From contig JBGAIM010000016.1 in NCBI GenBank assembly GCA_044225555.1, forward strand, positions 95,904 to 159,903: DNA of 64,000 nucleotides. The letters run 5' to 3'. Shown piece by piece: positions 35,889 through 48,644 of this stretch. Position 1 is the stretch's first letter; every line of letters begins with the position of its first letter. The position numbers and the translations under genes were made by a program. Source of the stretch: JADLHS01 sp044225555. GTDB taxonomy: Bacteria > Verrucomicrobiota > Verrucomicrobiia > Limisphaerales > JADLHS01. The notes under the pieces are model-generated. The model saw only the letters and a list, made by a program, of their open reading frames with translations. It was not told the DNA's origin and searched no databases.

Positions 35889-36911
35889 ATGGATACCATT
35901 TTACAAATTTCCCAGCGGCAGCGGGCGGAACTCTTTGAGAGTGCCGCCTTGAAGACCGGCATGGGTGCTGTGATTCTGGAAAAGGATTTTTGGGTTTGCT
36001 GGACGCTGAAGGAATTGTTCCGGCTGCCGGACATCGGCGAGCACCTGATCTTCAAGGGCGGCACGTCGCTGTCCAAGGTGTTCAAAGTCATTGAGCGATT
36101 CTCGGAGGACATTGACGTTTCGATTGACCGTGGCTGGCTCGGATTCGGAGGCGCGAATGAGCCGGAGGCGGGTGGAAGCAACAAGGAAAAGCAGCGTCGC
36201 ATTGAGGCGCTCAAAGCTGCCTGCCAGCAAAAGATTGCTTCTGTGCTGCAACCAGCATTGGAGAAAGCCATCAAGGCGAAGGTGGGCACGAACGAGAAAT
36301 GGTCGCTTCGCGCGGATGATGAAGACCCGGACCAGCAGACCTTGATGTTCGATTATCCGACCAGCTTTCCGGCTGACGCGGTTGGATACATCCGGCGCGT
36401 GGTGAAAATTGAAATGGGAGCGCGAGCGGACCATTGGCCCAGCGAAACCAAGACCATCACCCCCTACGTCGCGGAACAATTCCCGCAGGGTTTCCGCGAG
36501 CCGAGCGCCGAAGTGAAAGTGCTCTCGGCTGAACGCACTTTTTGGGAAAAAGCCACCATCTTACACGCTGAGTTTCATCGTCCGGCGGAGAAGCCCATGC
36601 CTGATAGGTTTTCGCGCCATTACTGTGATTTCCATGAGTTGATTCGGAAGGGCATTGGTGCGCGCGCAACCGCAAAGCTGGAATTGCTCGCGCGGGTTGC
36701 CCAACACAAGAACCTGTTTTTCAAGACAAGCTGGGCGCGTTATGGCGAGGCAGCGAAGGGAACGCTCCGCGTCGTGCCGCCTGAACACCGCTTGAAGGCG
36801 CTCCGCGATGATTACGCGCGGATGCAGCAGATGTTTTTCGGCGAGCCGCCGGACTTTGATAAGATCGTCGCGCTCCTCAAGCAATGGGAGTCGGATTTCA
36901 ACCAGCAATAG
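35889..36911 (+). CDS. AbiEii/AbiGii-type nucleotidyltransferase toxin
   Basis: A 340-residue nucleotidyltransferase. The fingerprint is FKGGTSLSK (GGTS at 57-60) followed by FSEDIDVS with D74 and D76 as the metal-binding aspartates. Relatives act as toxins that transfer nucleotides to tRNA or other targets and block growth during phage infection. It is coupled to the antitoxin gene. The next gene, encoding a DUF499 protein, starts 3 bp after its stop, so the pair is transcriptionally upstream of a different system. Confidence 0.88.
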   Translation: MDTILQISQRQRAELFESAALKTGMGAVILEKDFWVCWTLKELFRLPDIGEHLIFKGGTSLSKVFKVIERFSEDIDVSIDRGWLGFGGANEPEAGGSNKEKQRRIEALKAACQQKIASVLQPALEKAIKAKVGTNEKWSLRADDEDPDQQTLMFDYPTSFPADAVGYIRRVVKIEMGARADHWPSETKTITPYVAEQFPQGFREPSAEVKVLSAERTFWEKATILHAEFHRPAEKPMPDRFSRHYCDFHELIRKGIGARATAKLELLARVAQHKNLFFKTSWARYGEAAKGTLRVVPPEHRLKALRDDYARMQQMFFGEPPDFDKIVALLKQWESDFNQQ

Positions 36912-36914
36912 TTT

Positions 36915-40262
<3,348 letters not shown>

Positions 40263-40301
40263 CCTCATATAAGAAAACACCAGTGCCTTTGCCTAATCAC
40301 C

Positions 40302-41537
40302 GTGATTGTTCCGCCAAAAGAGTTCTTTCAGTTCTGTGCCAAGCACGTAGGGCTTTTGCGCGAACTGGAGCAACGCGCCAACGGGACGGATTTGTCGGAA
40401 GCGGAGATCAGCAACATTGTCCAGAATCACGCACTCGAATCTGACGAGCAGCCGACGTTTGTTACGAAGCAACTGAAGAACCTTCGCATCCTTGTTTCCG
40501 CAGACCAGTCCGAAGGCTATTTCCTGATGGCAGAGCCAGTGCGGGCGATTCTCCGGTATTTGCTTGAGGAAGCAAAACCCGCCTCGTCTGAAACGGTTCA
40601 GAGTTACATCAACCGCCTTCAACAACTCGCACAAAAACTTCGTGATGCCCTGTCAGCGGAGAATCCTACTCTGGCGGAGTTGGCTCTCGCCGACACGACC
40701 CATGCTCTGCGCCGATTACATGACGATGTTTCGGCGACTCACGTCAGCGTGCTGGCGGAAGTAGCTCGCTACAAAACGGATAAGCGGCCAGTGTCCGTCT
40801 TGGAAAAATACCAACGCATCGTTTGGTGGATGCAGCAATACATCGCTCCAATGCTTGAAGTAATTCGAGTGGACGGGCCGATGCAGGCGACCTTTGCCGA
40901 GGTTGAGGAGGTGTTGGAGGCCGGGACTGCAAACGCTCTCGTGATCTCCGTGGACGTAGCCGAAAGAAATCTCCGGCTTGTCCGAATTACGCGACGCCAC
41001 GCCCTGAACGTATTCGAGCAATCAGGGAAGGAAATCTCACCGCTTTATCAGTCGTTGGCCCGTTCCAGCAATCTGGCCACGGGCGCAGCTTGGGCACTTG
41101 ACCGGCTGCGCCTTGGGACGATGGAAGACTGGATGCATGAGGCAGTAGTTGGAGTTTTCAGCCTTCGACAGCAGGATGCCTTCAGCGATAAAGCGATCCT
41201 GGGCGCAGTTGAGAGGTATTTGAACAATCCGCCCGCGCCGCCGCCTACGGTGAACCGGTCGCGAAGCGGCGATAAACCAGCCGCCATGCAGCATCGTGAA
41301 TGGCTCAATGCGCTGCCTGATGAAGTAGCCACGGAACTTCCAGTCGGTGATATGCTCGGCTGGCTGGCGGCTCGTTATCCTGACTTGGACACCGAACAAC
41401 TGCTCACGGGTTTCTCCACGCTGTTTTTTCACGAGCGATTTCGGGCAGAATTTACCGGCGAGGCGGTTTGCGATTACGAGACGCCGCACCACCTGATTCG
41501 CGCGCATCCTGTCCGGCTGGAGGCAATTTCCAAATGA
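40302..41537 (+). CDS. Wadjet/MukF-like kleisin subunit (JetA)
   Basis: A 411-residue helical protein beginning at a GTG codon (MIVPPKEFFQFCAKH). The N-terminal winged-helix-like start and helical middle fit the kleisin JetA/MksF. Its identity rests mainly on the following three genes: a small JetB-type protein, an SMC-like ATPase and a TOPRIM nuclease, in the Wadjet order A-B-C-D. Wadjet complexes load on small circular DNA, extrude loops and cut it, which limits plasmids. The stop overlaps the jetB start (ATGA). Confidence 0.75.
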   Translation: MIVPPKEFFQFCAKHVGLLRELEQRANGTDLSEAEISNIVQNHALESDEQPTFVTKQLKNLRILVSADQSEGYFLMAEPVRAILRYLLEEAKPASSETVQSYINRLQQLAQKLRDALSAENPTLAELALADTTHALRRLHDDVSATHVSVLAEVARYKTDKRPVSVLEKYQRIVWWMQQYIAPMLEVIRVDGPMQATFAEVEEVLEAGTANALVISVDVAERNLRLVRITRRHALNVFEQSGKEISPLYQSLARSSNLATGAAWALDRLRLGTMEDWMHEAVVGVFSLRQQDAFSDKAILGAVERYLNNPPAPPPTVNRSRSGDKPAAMQHREWLNALPDEVATELPVGDMLGWLAARYPDLDTEQLLTGFSTLFFHERFRAEFTGEAVCDYETPHHLIRAHPVRLEAISK

Positions 41538-42136
41538 ACTACCCGCCACATCTTCAAGACATTTTCGAGAAGTTGAAAAACGGCTATCACATTTCGCCGG
41601 AGGACGACGTCCTTTACAATGCCCTCAACAGCGACCACTACGACGATTACGTCGGATACTTCGCCGGACTTGGCATCACGTTGCGGAAGCACGAGCACGA
41701 TTTTTACTATTTTGAGCCGGACGCCGAGGACAAGAACTCGCCGCGCCTTGCAAAAATGGCTGTCTTTTCCTTCATCCTGATTGACCACATTGCGAATACG
41801 CGCGGTCTTGCCGTTGAACCCACACTTTTTGGAGAGACTTTTACTCTCCGCACGTTGCCCCACTTGACCACCCTGGACAGCTATCGTGCCCGACTCGAAC
41901 AGGTGAACGTCATGGACTACGCCGATTTGAGAGAGATCGTCAACCGGCTTGAGAACGTCGGGTGGGCAAAGTGGATTAGCGACGACGAGTTCAAATTCTT
42001 GAGGCCGTTTCACCGGCTCTTGGGCAAGTGTTTGGAACTGTCACAGCAGTCCGGTCGGAGCGCGGACGAAACCAGTCCAATAGTCAGCCAGGGACTGACC
42101 CAAACGACCGAAGGGGAGGGAAAAGCCAATGCGTAA
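41534..42136 (+). CDS. Wadjet/MksE-like subunit (JetB)
   Basis: A 200-residue protein with the acidic, aromatic N-terminus and winged-helix segments of the MksE/JetB family (KMAVFSFILIDHIANTRGL; DYADLREIVNRLENVGWA). This subunit bridges the kleisin and the SMC-like ATPase. It overlaps jetA by 4 bp and jetC by 8 bp, so it is translated as part of a coupled operon. Size agrees with the family. Confidence 0.78.
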   Translation: MNYPPHLQDIFEKLKNGYHISPEDDVLYNALNSDHYDDYVGYFAGLGITLRKHEHDFYYFEPDAEDKNSPRLAKMAVFSFILIDHIANTRGLAVEPTLFGETFTLRTLPHLTTLDSYRARLEQVNVMDYADLREIVNRLENVGWAKWISDDEFKFLRPFHRLLGKCLELSQQSGRSADETSPIVSQGLTQTTEGEGKANA

Positions 42137-44840
42137 CGGCCCAACCAAGATCATTCTCATCAACGCGGGCAAATACGATGAGGCCGAAGTGTCCCTCGAT
42201 GGCGCGATCCAGATTGTCGGCAGGAACAACGCGGGCAAATCAACGCTCATCAACACGCTGCACTTTCTCTACATTGATGATCGCTCTAAAATGTCGTTTG
42301 GACCTTACACGTTCGACCAAACGCTGGATTACTACTTCATCAACGAGCACAGCTACGTGCTGTTTGAGTGTCGGACGCTTCGGGGCCAGGTCGTGATTGG
42401 CTGGCGGGGAGCGAGCAAGGCATCAGGCGCAGACCCGGAACGATTCTTTTACCTTGGTCCTTACCGTCGCGAAGACTTTTTCGACGAGCGGGATCGTGTT
42501 CGGAAACCGGCAGAGATTAACACTCGCCTCGTCGAACGGGAATACCAGTCCCTCAAGAAGCCTGCGGAACATCGCGCCATTCTTCTGTCGAGCGCAGCCC
42601 ACCGGAACAACGGCCTGGGAATCGTTGCTTTGAAAGATGGGGAGCGCTTTTCTGATTTTCGTGACACGTTGAAGAATCTCCTAAACCTCGCGAACATCAC
42701 GCAGGATCAGATGCGGGAACGGCTGTTGATGTTGGCGGGATTGCCCACGGATTACGTTGCGATTGATGCTCGTCGAATCCTGGGCGACGACTACGAGCAA
42801 CTGCGGCGCGAACGCGACGAACTGACGCTTTTCAAGGCCCACCAAAACGATGTTCAGTCCATCATCCAACTATTCAATGAGCGGCAGGTGCTTTGGGGAC
42901 AGCTCAATTACCGCTGGCAGGACCTGAAGGCACGAAAGAAGAAGTTCGACGAAGACCATTCGGCGCGCGTGGCAACTTTGACGGACAAGATCACCGAGAC
43001 GCACAAGGCTGCGGACGAAGCAAAAGAGGCGGCGGAGAAAAAGCAAAAGGAGAAAGAACTGCTTCTCCAGGAGAAATCCCCCATCGAAGCCCAACTCAAG
43101 ACGCTGGAAACGGGCAAAAGGACTTACGCCGGATTTGCGGAACAGTTCGAGCAAGTAACCCTCGACAATCTGGAGCGACAGCTAAACGAACTTCTGAACC
43201 GGCAGCAGGAAGCTTCAAACGAAACCGCCGAATCGGTTCGAGGACAACTCCAGACCGCAGAGAACGAAGTTGAAGCAACCGCCAAATCCATCCAGCACTT
43301 TAGCCGGCTGGCCGTTACATCCTTGCGGGAACACTTTTCCGACGAGGAGATTGCGCAGCTCTTTCGCATATTGAGTCCCGATTTGCTGGGATTGGCCGTC
43401 GGTCGAACCGGCATCACACTCTCGAACTCCAATGAAGTTGTCGCGCGGCTGCGCCAACTGGTTTCCCGAATCAAAGACGGCGTTTATCAGGACGATTCCA
43501 TGACCGTGCGGCTTGGTCCGGCAAGCGATGTCCTTTCCAAATTCCAAAACGTGGAGGCGCTGGAAAAGGAACTGGAACGCCATAAGAAGAATGTTGCTCG
43601 TCTCACCGCTTTGCTGGAAGCCGTGACACGTCAAGCCGAGGTTGCAAAGAGCATCGAGGAACTCAAGAAGCAAAAGCAAGCGCAGGCCGATAAACTGGCT
43701 GCCTACAAACAATATCAAAGAGACTTGGCGAGTGAGGCGCAATGGCGTGAAAGCGCAAAGAATCTTGAGCGTTCGATCATCGCCGCCGCCAAAGCAGTGT
43801 CAGACCTAAATGCCGCCCGCGAAAACCACCGCGACCAACTCTCAAAACTGGATACCGACAAAAGAGCCGCCGATTCGGAATACCAAGCCGTGTTGAAGCG
43901 TTACGATCAGTGCCACGACCGCATTGCCCTTTTCAATGTCGGACCAAGGGCGGATGCTGAAATCCCGGAAGACTTCGACAGTGCCGTCTCGTTTTATCTG
44001 CGGGAACATTCCAAGGCGTCGGAGATGTCCCGTGGTCTGGAAGTCGCATTTGTAAAACTCGGCGTCTTTGCCGACCGCTACAAGGGAAACGATGAAGCGG
44101 ACACCATTCGGAATTTGGAACAAGAGCTTGATGCGCTGGCGAAGCGCGAAGAAGCCTTGCAACTGCGTTGGAACAGTCAGATTCACGCCTTGAAAGGGCG
44201 CTTTCAGGAAGTTTTGAACGACCTCAAGTTGATTGAGAGCGCCAAAGACAAATTGAACCGCGAACTCGCGCACATCCATGTCTCCGATCTCAAATCCGTA
44301 AAGCTCACTGTCGAACGACAAGCCGATGAAGTTTCATTGATCGAGCGCCTGGCCAACATTGGTGAGCTAAACTTGCTCGACGATACGACTCCGCTCGACA
44401 AGGTGTTCGAGCGCGTGCGGGCCAAGATGGGGCGAAATCCTGTGACACGAATAGCGGATTTGTTCGTGCTTGGCGTCCATGTCACTCGCGCCGACAACAC
44501 GGTGAAAAAATATGCAGACTTTCACCAAGTGGAATCCGATGGGACGACCATCACCATCAAAGTCCTTTTCAATCTGCTAGTCCTGAAAAGCCTGCTTCAC
44601 AAGGACGACGTAGCCATTCCATTTTTCTTGGATGAAATCCAAGACCTCGATCCAGCCAACCAGCGGGCGGTGATTCAAACGGCAAAAAAACTTGGATTCA
44701 TCGCTATCACCGCCGCGCCGAGCGCCATCGGCGAAGTGGATGCCTGCTATTTTCTCGAACCAAACAAACAGGGCCGTGTTGTCTTGACTGAAGATCAGCG
44801 TCTCACCATGAGGCCTAAAACCCACGCCAAAGAAGCATGA
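42129..44840 (+). CDS. Wadjet SMC-like ATPase (JetC/MksB)
   Basis: A 903-residue SMC-type ATPase. Walker A is GRNNAGKST (31-39), very near the N-terminus; two coiled-coil stretches run at about 270-400 and 470-640; Walker B PFFLDEIQDLD is near 828-840. The N- and C-terminal halves come together in the head, as in MukB/JetC. It would drive DNA loop extrusion on plasmids and other small circles. At 903 residues it is on the short side for a Wadjet JetC. It overlaps jetB and jetD. Confidence 0.85.
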   Translation: MRNGPTKIILINAGKYDEAEVSLDGAIQIVGRNNAGKSTLINTLHFLYIDDRSKMSFGPYTFDQTLDYYFINEHSYVLFECRTLRGQVVIGWRGASKASGADPERFFYLGPYRREDFFDERDRVRKPAEINTRLVEREYQSLKKPAEHRAILLSSAAHRNNGLGIVALKDGERFSDFRDTLKNLLNLANITQDQMRERLLMLAGLPTDYVAIDARRILGDDYEQLRRERDELTLFKAHQNDVQSIIQLFNERQVLWGQLNYRWQDLKARKKKFDEDHSARVATLTDKITETHKAADEAKEAAEKKQKEKELLLQEKSPIEAQLKTLETGKRTYAGFAEQFEQVTLDNLERQLNELLNRQQEASNETAESVRGQLQTAENEVEATAKSIQHFSRLAVTSLREHFSDEEIAQLFRILSPDLLGLAVGRTGITLSNSNEVVARLRQLVSRIKDGVYQDDSMTVRLGPASDVLSKFQNVEALEKELERHKKNVARLTALLEAVTRQAEVAKSIEELKKQKQAQADKLAAYKQYQRDLASEAQWRESAKNLERSIIAAAKAVSDLNAARENHRDQLSKLDTDKRAADSEYQAVLKRYDQCHDRIALFNVGPRADAEIPEDFDSAVSFYLREHSKASEMSRGLEVAFVKLGVFADRYKGNDEADTIRNLEQELDALAKREEALQLRWNSQIHALKGRFQEVLNDLKLIESAKDKLNRELAHIHVSDLKSVKLTVERQADEVSLIERLANIGELNLLDDTTPLDKVFERVRAKMGRNPVTRIADLFVLGVHVTRADNTVKKYADFHQVESDGTTITIKVLFNLLVLKSLLHKDDVAIPFFLDEIQDLDPANQRAVIQTAKKLGFIAITAAPSAIGEVDACYFLEPNKQGRVVLTEDQRLTMRPKTHAKEA

Positions 44841-45700
44841 AGGCTGGCGTTCAACCCAAGCATCGCAGCTTGTGTCTTCGCCTGCTCCAAGAGGGTATGT
44901 TGCCTAAGTCGGTGTGTGCGCAGTCCTTCGTTGGCGCGCTTGCCCCGTTGTTCGATGCAGGTGTCGTGCGATGGATTAAGGCGGGCGGTGGGCAACGGCT
45001 GACGGTAGCCAATCAGGCTGGATACGAGGGGTGGTTTTACCAGCACTTCCCGAAAACAGAACTTCCCGGCATTGATTCAAGTCAGGTCCAATCTGTGGCA
45101 CAGTTCCGCAACGCCAAAGCCCTTCGCAGCAATTTGCCGGAGATTGTTTGCCTCCGCAGCACGCGCGACGGGGTCTTGTTGCGTGATGGTGTTGTCGTCG
45201 AAACAACACATGCGACAAAGCAAAACGGCCTGTTTGCGTTCACCTTAGCAGACCATTCTGCATTCGCTTTACAGGGCACATGCGCTCTGATTGAGAACCT
45301 CGCGGTATTCCACTCGTTTGAAAAACTAGCGCTTGAGCCTACGCTCGCAATCTGGACGGGCGGCGTGAGTTCAACCCGCTTCAACAACTGGCTGGCTTCA
45401 TGTGTTCCAAAGGGATTGCGGGTATTGCATCTGCCGGATTACGACCCCGTTGGCTTGAATGAATTTCTTCGACACCACGAGCGGCTCGGTGATGCCGTCA
45501 CTCTTTTTCTGGCGAACGAGTTGCCCACTCTTTTCCGCAAGCACTGCAACACATCGCTGCTTGCCGATGAGAAGAACCAAAGGATGCTCATGCAACTTCG
45601 CAAGACCCGACACCCCGTCGTTCAGCAGGTTGTGGCCTTGATTGACGAATTCAACGGGGGTTTGGAGCACGAAGCCATCCTCATCAACTGCGAGTCGTAG
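44837..45700 (+). CDS. Wadjet TOPRIM nuclease (JetD), short form
   Basis: A 287-residue protein with a helical/winged N-terminus and a TOPRIM-like C-terminal half: a glutamate-containing strand ALIENLAVFHSF (~151) and the acidic pair LPDYDPVG (~199). JetD cleaves the DNA extruded by JetABC. It overlaps jetC by 4 bp. JetD proteins are commonly nearer 380 residues, so this one appears to lack part of the N-terminal arm domain. Frame is open and intact, so the shorter form seems genuine and not a truncation by mutation. Confidence 0.75.
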   Translation: MKAGVQPKHRSLCLRLLQEGMLPKSVCAQSFVGALAPLFDAGVVRWIKAGGGQRLTVANQAGYEGWFYQHFPKTELPGIDSSQVQSVAQFRNAKALRSNLPEIVCLRSTRDGVLLRDGVVVETTHATKQNGLFAFTLADHSAFALQGTCALIENLAVFHSFEKLALEPTLAIWTGGVSSTRFNNWLASCVPKGLRVLHLPDYDPVGLNEFLRHHERLGDAVTLFLANELPTLFRKHCNTSLLADEKNQRMLMQLRKTRHPVVQQVVALIDEFNGGLEHEAILINCES

Positions 45701-46053
45701 AAAAGTTGAATGCACCGTGACCAACGCGCGGTTTGCTACGCTGCACGGGCTGCCCGTCGCCCTGTTGCCCTTCGACGACGCCCGCTCCACTTCGCAAATC
45801 CGCGCGCTCGTCACGAGTTGGCATTCGCCGGAATGCCGCGATTGCGGCACGCTTCCGTCTGGCGGCTCGGCGGCGGGCCGTTGCGCTTCGGCTACGTTTC
45901 GCTAGGCGCTTCTCTCCGTCCTTCGCTCCACTTTCCCCGCTCACCGACCGCAGACCGAAGCTAATCAGACACAAACTGTGTGGCCGCAAAGCTCTGCCTG
46001 CAATGACAGGTTGCGGATTGACCACGTGCGCTGAGATTCTGACAATTTGCGAT
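45701..46053. other. Gap without a supported gene
   Basis: 353 bp between jetD and the next gene. It is GC-rich with frequent short CG words and several open frames, but none has a recognisable family or a clear ribosome site. No hairpin with a T-run was seen. Confidence 0.5.
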
Positions 46054-46473
46054 ATGCCAAAGCGAACCACCGGAATGACGGATGCACATGCACGGTTGCA
46101 CAAGAATCACTCCTACGAATTGCTGGTCGCAACCTGGTTGATGAATGGTGGTTGGCAGGTCTTCGCACCGCTGTTGGATGCCGCACACGCGGTTGACCTC
46201 ATTGCATCAGATGGCCCTAAGTCGTTTCGTCTCCAGATCAAATCGCTTGAATCGCAGGAGGAAAACCGCCACGTCCAAAACTTGTGGAAGGACAAACACA
46301 TCGACTACGTCATCTATTTCGCGCAACGTTCCAATTGGGGTTATGTGTGTCCTGCCTTTCAGCCAAATCAGAAACGCCTCAACGATCCTTCTCACAAACG
46401 ATTCCTGCAAAACTCCAAGTCATTCTTGGCGGCGTTCCATACCTGCGAAGCGGCTAACGCCTGCACCTCCTGA
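46054..46473 (+). CDS. Small PD-(D/E)XK-like protein
   Basis: A 139-residue protein (MPKRTTGMTDAHARLHK...). The segment AVDLIASDGPKSFRLQIKSLE has the D-x(n)-Q-x-K arrangement of small PD-(D/E)XK nucleases, with the E replaced by Q; a helical ELLVATWLMNGGWQVF precedes it, typical of this fold. It may be a Holliday-junction-resolvase or restriction-like enzyme. The frame extends to 45733 but that part is low-complexity and non-homologous. It closes the defence island on the plus strand. Confidence 0.65.
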   Translation: MPKRTTGMTDAHARLHKNHSYELLVATWLMNGGWQVFAPLLDAAHAVDLIASDGPKSFRLQIKSLESQEENRHVQNLWKDKHIDYVIYFAQRSNWGYVCPAFQPNQKRLNDPSHKRFLQNSKSFLAAFHTCEAANACTS

Positions 46474-46550
46474 CCTGAACATTTTGTCATTTAGCCAGTG
46501 TCGGGACAACGCGATGAAACCTCGTTCGATTGTATGGCGGCGGCGGTCGC

Positions 46551-46591
46551 GTCAAGGTTGTGCGCCCCGCTGCCCCCGCCTCCACCTTGAC
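46551..46591 (+). other. Inverted repeat in intergenic region
   Basis: Arms GTCAAGGT and ACCTTGAC (8 bp perfect) with a 25-base C-rich loop, in the 299-bp gap after the PD-(D/E)XK gene. No T-run follows, so a terminator role is uncertain. Confidence 0.35.
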
Positions 46592-46672
46592 CCGCCCGCC
46601 GTCGCCGGGGAGTTTTGCCTCTAGGTTTTCATCGCGGGAGTCTGTCGCCTCTGGGCGACGGGCGGGCAAATT

Positions 46673-46715
46673 TTACCCTGAATTTAGGGTAATCCCTGCT
46701 ATGCTTTTGGCAGGG
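46673..46715 (+). promoter_or_regulatory. Two adjacent inverted repeats before the MORN gene
   Basis: TTACCCT-N6-AGGGTAA (46673-46692) is followed directly by CCCTGC-N10-GCAGGG (46694-46715). They lie about 60-100 bp upstream of the GTG start at 46773, a natural place for an operator and hairpin. The role is inferred. Confidence 0.4.
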
Positions 46716-46772
46716 ACTCGTGTTTAATGGGGCGGAATTCACGTTCAATGGTCGAAGTGCAAAACACATGAC

Positions 46773-47600
46773 GTGAGAACCACGATTCAAAAGTCCTGGT
46801 ATCGAAACGGTTTGCTCCGCGAAGAAATGCCTCTCCGAAACGGTCAACGGCACGGTGTTGCCCGCGTCTGGCACAAGAACGGACGCCTCGCCGCCGAGGA
46901 ACGCTACGCCAACGGCCTCCTGCATGGCGTCTGTCGGCAATGGAGCGAGGCAGGCAGGCTGCTTGGCAAATACCGAATGGTTCACGGCACGGGTGTCCAA
47001 CGCGCGTGGCACGACAATGGCCGGCTGCAAATGGAGCTTTCCACCGTTCGCGGCGAGTTCTGCGGACGCAGCAGGAGTTGGCTGGGTGATGGGACGCTCT
47101 TGTCAGACGACATTTACCTTCGCGGCAAGCTCGTCAGCGCGGACACATACCGTGCGGCAGCGGCGAAGGACGAGACATTGCCGAAGCTCGGACGCTTGAC
47201 AAGGAAGGTCGTGAAGCCGGTGACGGAGGCCCACATTCATCGGGCCTTCATCGCTTCGCTGCTGGCAAAACCAAATCATTCCGAGGCGCGCGTCTGGTTG
47301 CAGGGAAACAATGGGCACGCCGCTGTAAAATCGCTTGGCCGGTTCAAACGGGAAGATGACGCCACGAATTTCGTCGATGCGCTCTACGAAGCTGGCGCAG
47401 TAGAAGTAATCGCCTCCGAAACTTATTCCAACAAGTCCCACGACCAGTTTGCGGATTGCTTGCTGGTGCGATTGCCAAGAACACCTGCGAAGCGAAAGGC
47501 CATTCGCAAAATCACTGCGCAGCTTCAAAAGCGAAAACTCGGCGCGATTCAACCAGATGCTGACTTTGGGGAGACGCATCTGTTCCTCTCGCTGACCTGA
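46773..47600 (+). CDS. MORN-repeat protein (YwqK-like)
   Basis: A 275-residue protein. The first ~115 residues hold four to five repeats of the MORN_2 type (WYRNGLLREEMPL, WHKNGRLAAEERY, WHDNGRLQMELS), each with G-x-W and Asn-Gly turns. The rest is a mixed alpha/beta domain I do not recognise. In bacteria such repeats appear in YwqK-type proteins, called antitoxin-like in annotations, and at membranes or contact surfaces. The GTG start at 46773 has no strong ribosome site. It converges on the AAA ATPase gene with a 2-bp gap. Confidence 0.65.
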   Translation: MRTTIQKSWYRNGLLREEMPLRNGQRHGVARVWHKNGRLAAEERYANGLLHGVCRQWSEAGRLLGKYRMVHGTGVQRAWHDNGRLQMELSTVRGEFCGRSRSWLGDGTLLSDDIYLRGKLVSADTYRAAAAKDETLPKLGRLTRKVVKPVTEAHIHRAFIASLLAKPNHSEARVWLQGNNGHAAVKSLGRFKREDDATNFVDALYEAGAVEVIASETYSNKSHDQFADCLLVRLPRTPAKRKAIRKITAQLQKRKLGAIQPDADFGETHLFLSLT

Positions 47601-47602
47601 CT

Positions 47603-48511
47603 TCAGAACACGCCAAGGCGATCATGTAGTTCGTCGTGGGCCAGAATTCCGCAGGCGGGACGTCCGGCGAGCAGGCATTCCGTCACCGCATCGCCGACCA
47701 GTTGTTCCACCGCATCACGCATCGGACGCGCGCCAAGTTTCGGATGAAATCCCTTCCGCACGAGGAACGGCAGCGCCGTCTTGTCGAGTTCGAGCTTATG
47801 ACCACGGGCGGCCAGAAACTCGATCTCGCGTGACAGGAATTTCTCCGCAATCTCCAACTGGTGTTCGTAGCTCAAACGATGAAACACAAGCTTCTCATTC
47901 ACACGCGCGAAGATTTCCGGGCGCAGGGCTTGTTGCGCGCGAGTGAGGACGTGGCGTTCCAGCGTGGCTTCGTTCGAGTGTTGCAGGCTCATCAATTCCG
48001 CCGAGCCGATATTTGATGTGAGCCATACATAGAAGCCACTGAAGTCCAGCGTCTGTCCCGTTGCGACCGTGAGTCGCGCGGCATCGAGCAGTTGCAGCAG
48101 AATGTCTAGCACGCGCGGGTGCGCCTTCTCCGCTTCGTCGAACAGCAGCGAGCCTTCCGCCGCACGTTCACGCACCGCGCCGAGGTAGCCAATTTCTCCG
48201 AGTCGTGCGCCGAGCAGCAGTCCGAGTGCTTCCTGATTCTGAAATTCCGACATGTCAAAGCGGAACAATTTGCCTTCACCGAAAACGTGATTCGTCGCCA
48301 CGACCACGGTTTCCGTTTTTCCAACGCCGGTAGGACCGAGCAGCAGGAAGCTGCCGCGCGGCCGTGAAGGTTTCGTCAGCCCGAGTTCGCCACGGCGGAC
48401 AGCGGAGATGATGCGCGGAATCGTGTGGGACTGGCCGCGGATTTCGCGCGGCAGCAACACGTCAAGTTCCTGGAGTTTGGTTAGCTTGTGTGAGTCTGGT
48501 GTTTTGTTCAT
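47603..48511 (-). CDS. ClpB-D2-like AAA+ ATPase
   Basis: A 302-residue stand-alone AAA+ module resembling the second ATPase domain of ClpB/ClpA: Walker A GPTGVGKT (59-66), Walker B LLFDEAEKAH, sensor LTSNIGSAEL, arginine-finger region ALRPEIFARV, and a C-terminal sensor-2 helix LGARPMRDAVEQLV. It has no N-terminal substrate domain or first ATPase ring. Such short forms are found near secretion and transfer genes, possibly as unfoldases for substrates. It is divergent from the VirB operon, sharing a 133-bp control region. Confidence 0.8.
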   Translation of the reverse strand: MNKTPDSHKLTKLQELDVLLPREIRGQSHTIPRIISAVRRGELGLTKPSRPRGSFLLLGPTGVGKTETVVVATNHVFGEGKLFRFDMSEFQNQEALGLLLGARLGEIGYLGAVRERAAEGSLLFDEAEKAHPRVLDILLQLLDAARLTVATGQTLDFSGFYVWLTSNIGSAELMSLQHSNEATLERHVLTRAQQALRPEIFARVNEKLVFHRLSYEHQLEIAEKFLSREIEFLAARGHKLELDKTALPFLVRKGFHPKLGARPMRDAVEQLVGDAVTECLLAGRPACGILAHDELHDRLGVF

Positions 48512-48544
48512 CGCCTACCTTTACCAAGGACATCCCCGCACCTT

Positions 48545-48559
48545 GTGTCGCTCCTACAC
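48545..48559 (+). promoter_or_regulatory. Candidate transfer-regulon operator, VirB operon
   Basis: GTGT-CGCTCCT-ACAC, 85 bp upstream of the virB2 start and between the divergent AAA+ and VirB genes. Preceded by CGCACCTTGTGT, identical to the copy before the coupling-protein block. Confidence 0.5.
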
Positions 48560-48644
48560 CTGACTTCCCACGCGTTCCTTCATGCTGCGTCCCGTGATCA
48601 GCGCGGTAGTCGCTGCTCAAAGACAAAATAAAAACACGACTCGT

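Noticed and set aside
45733..46053. N-terminal extension of the small PD-(D/E)XK frame
   Set aside because: Low-complexity Arg/Ala/Ser content with no family pattern; the ATG at 46054 is a better start.
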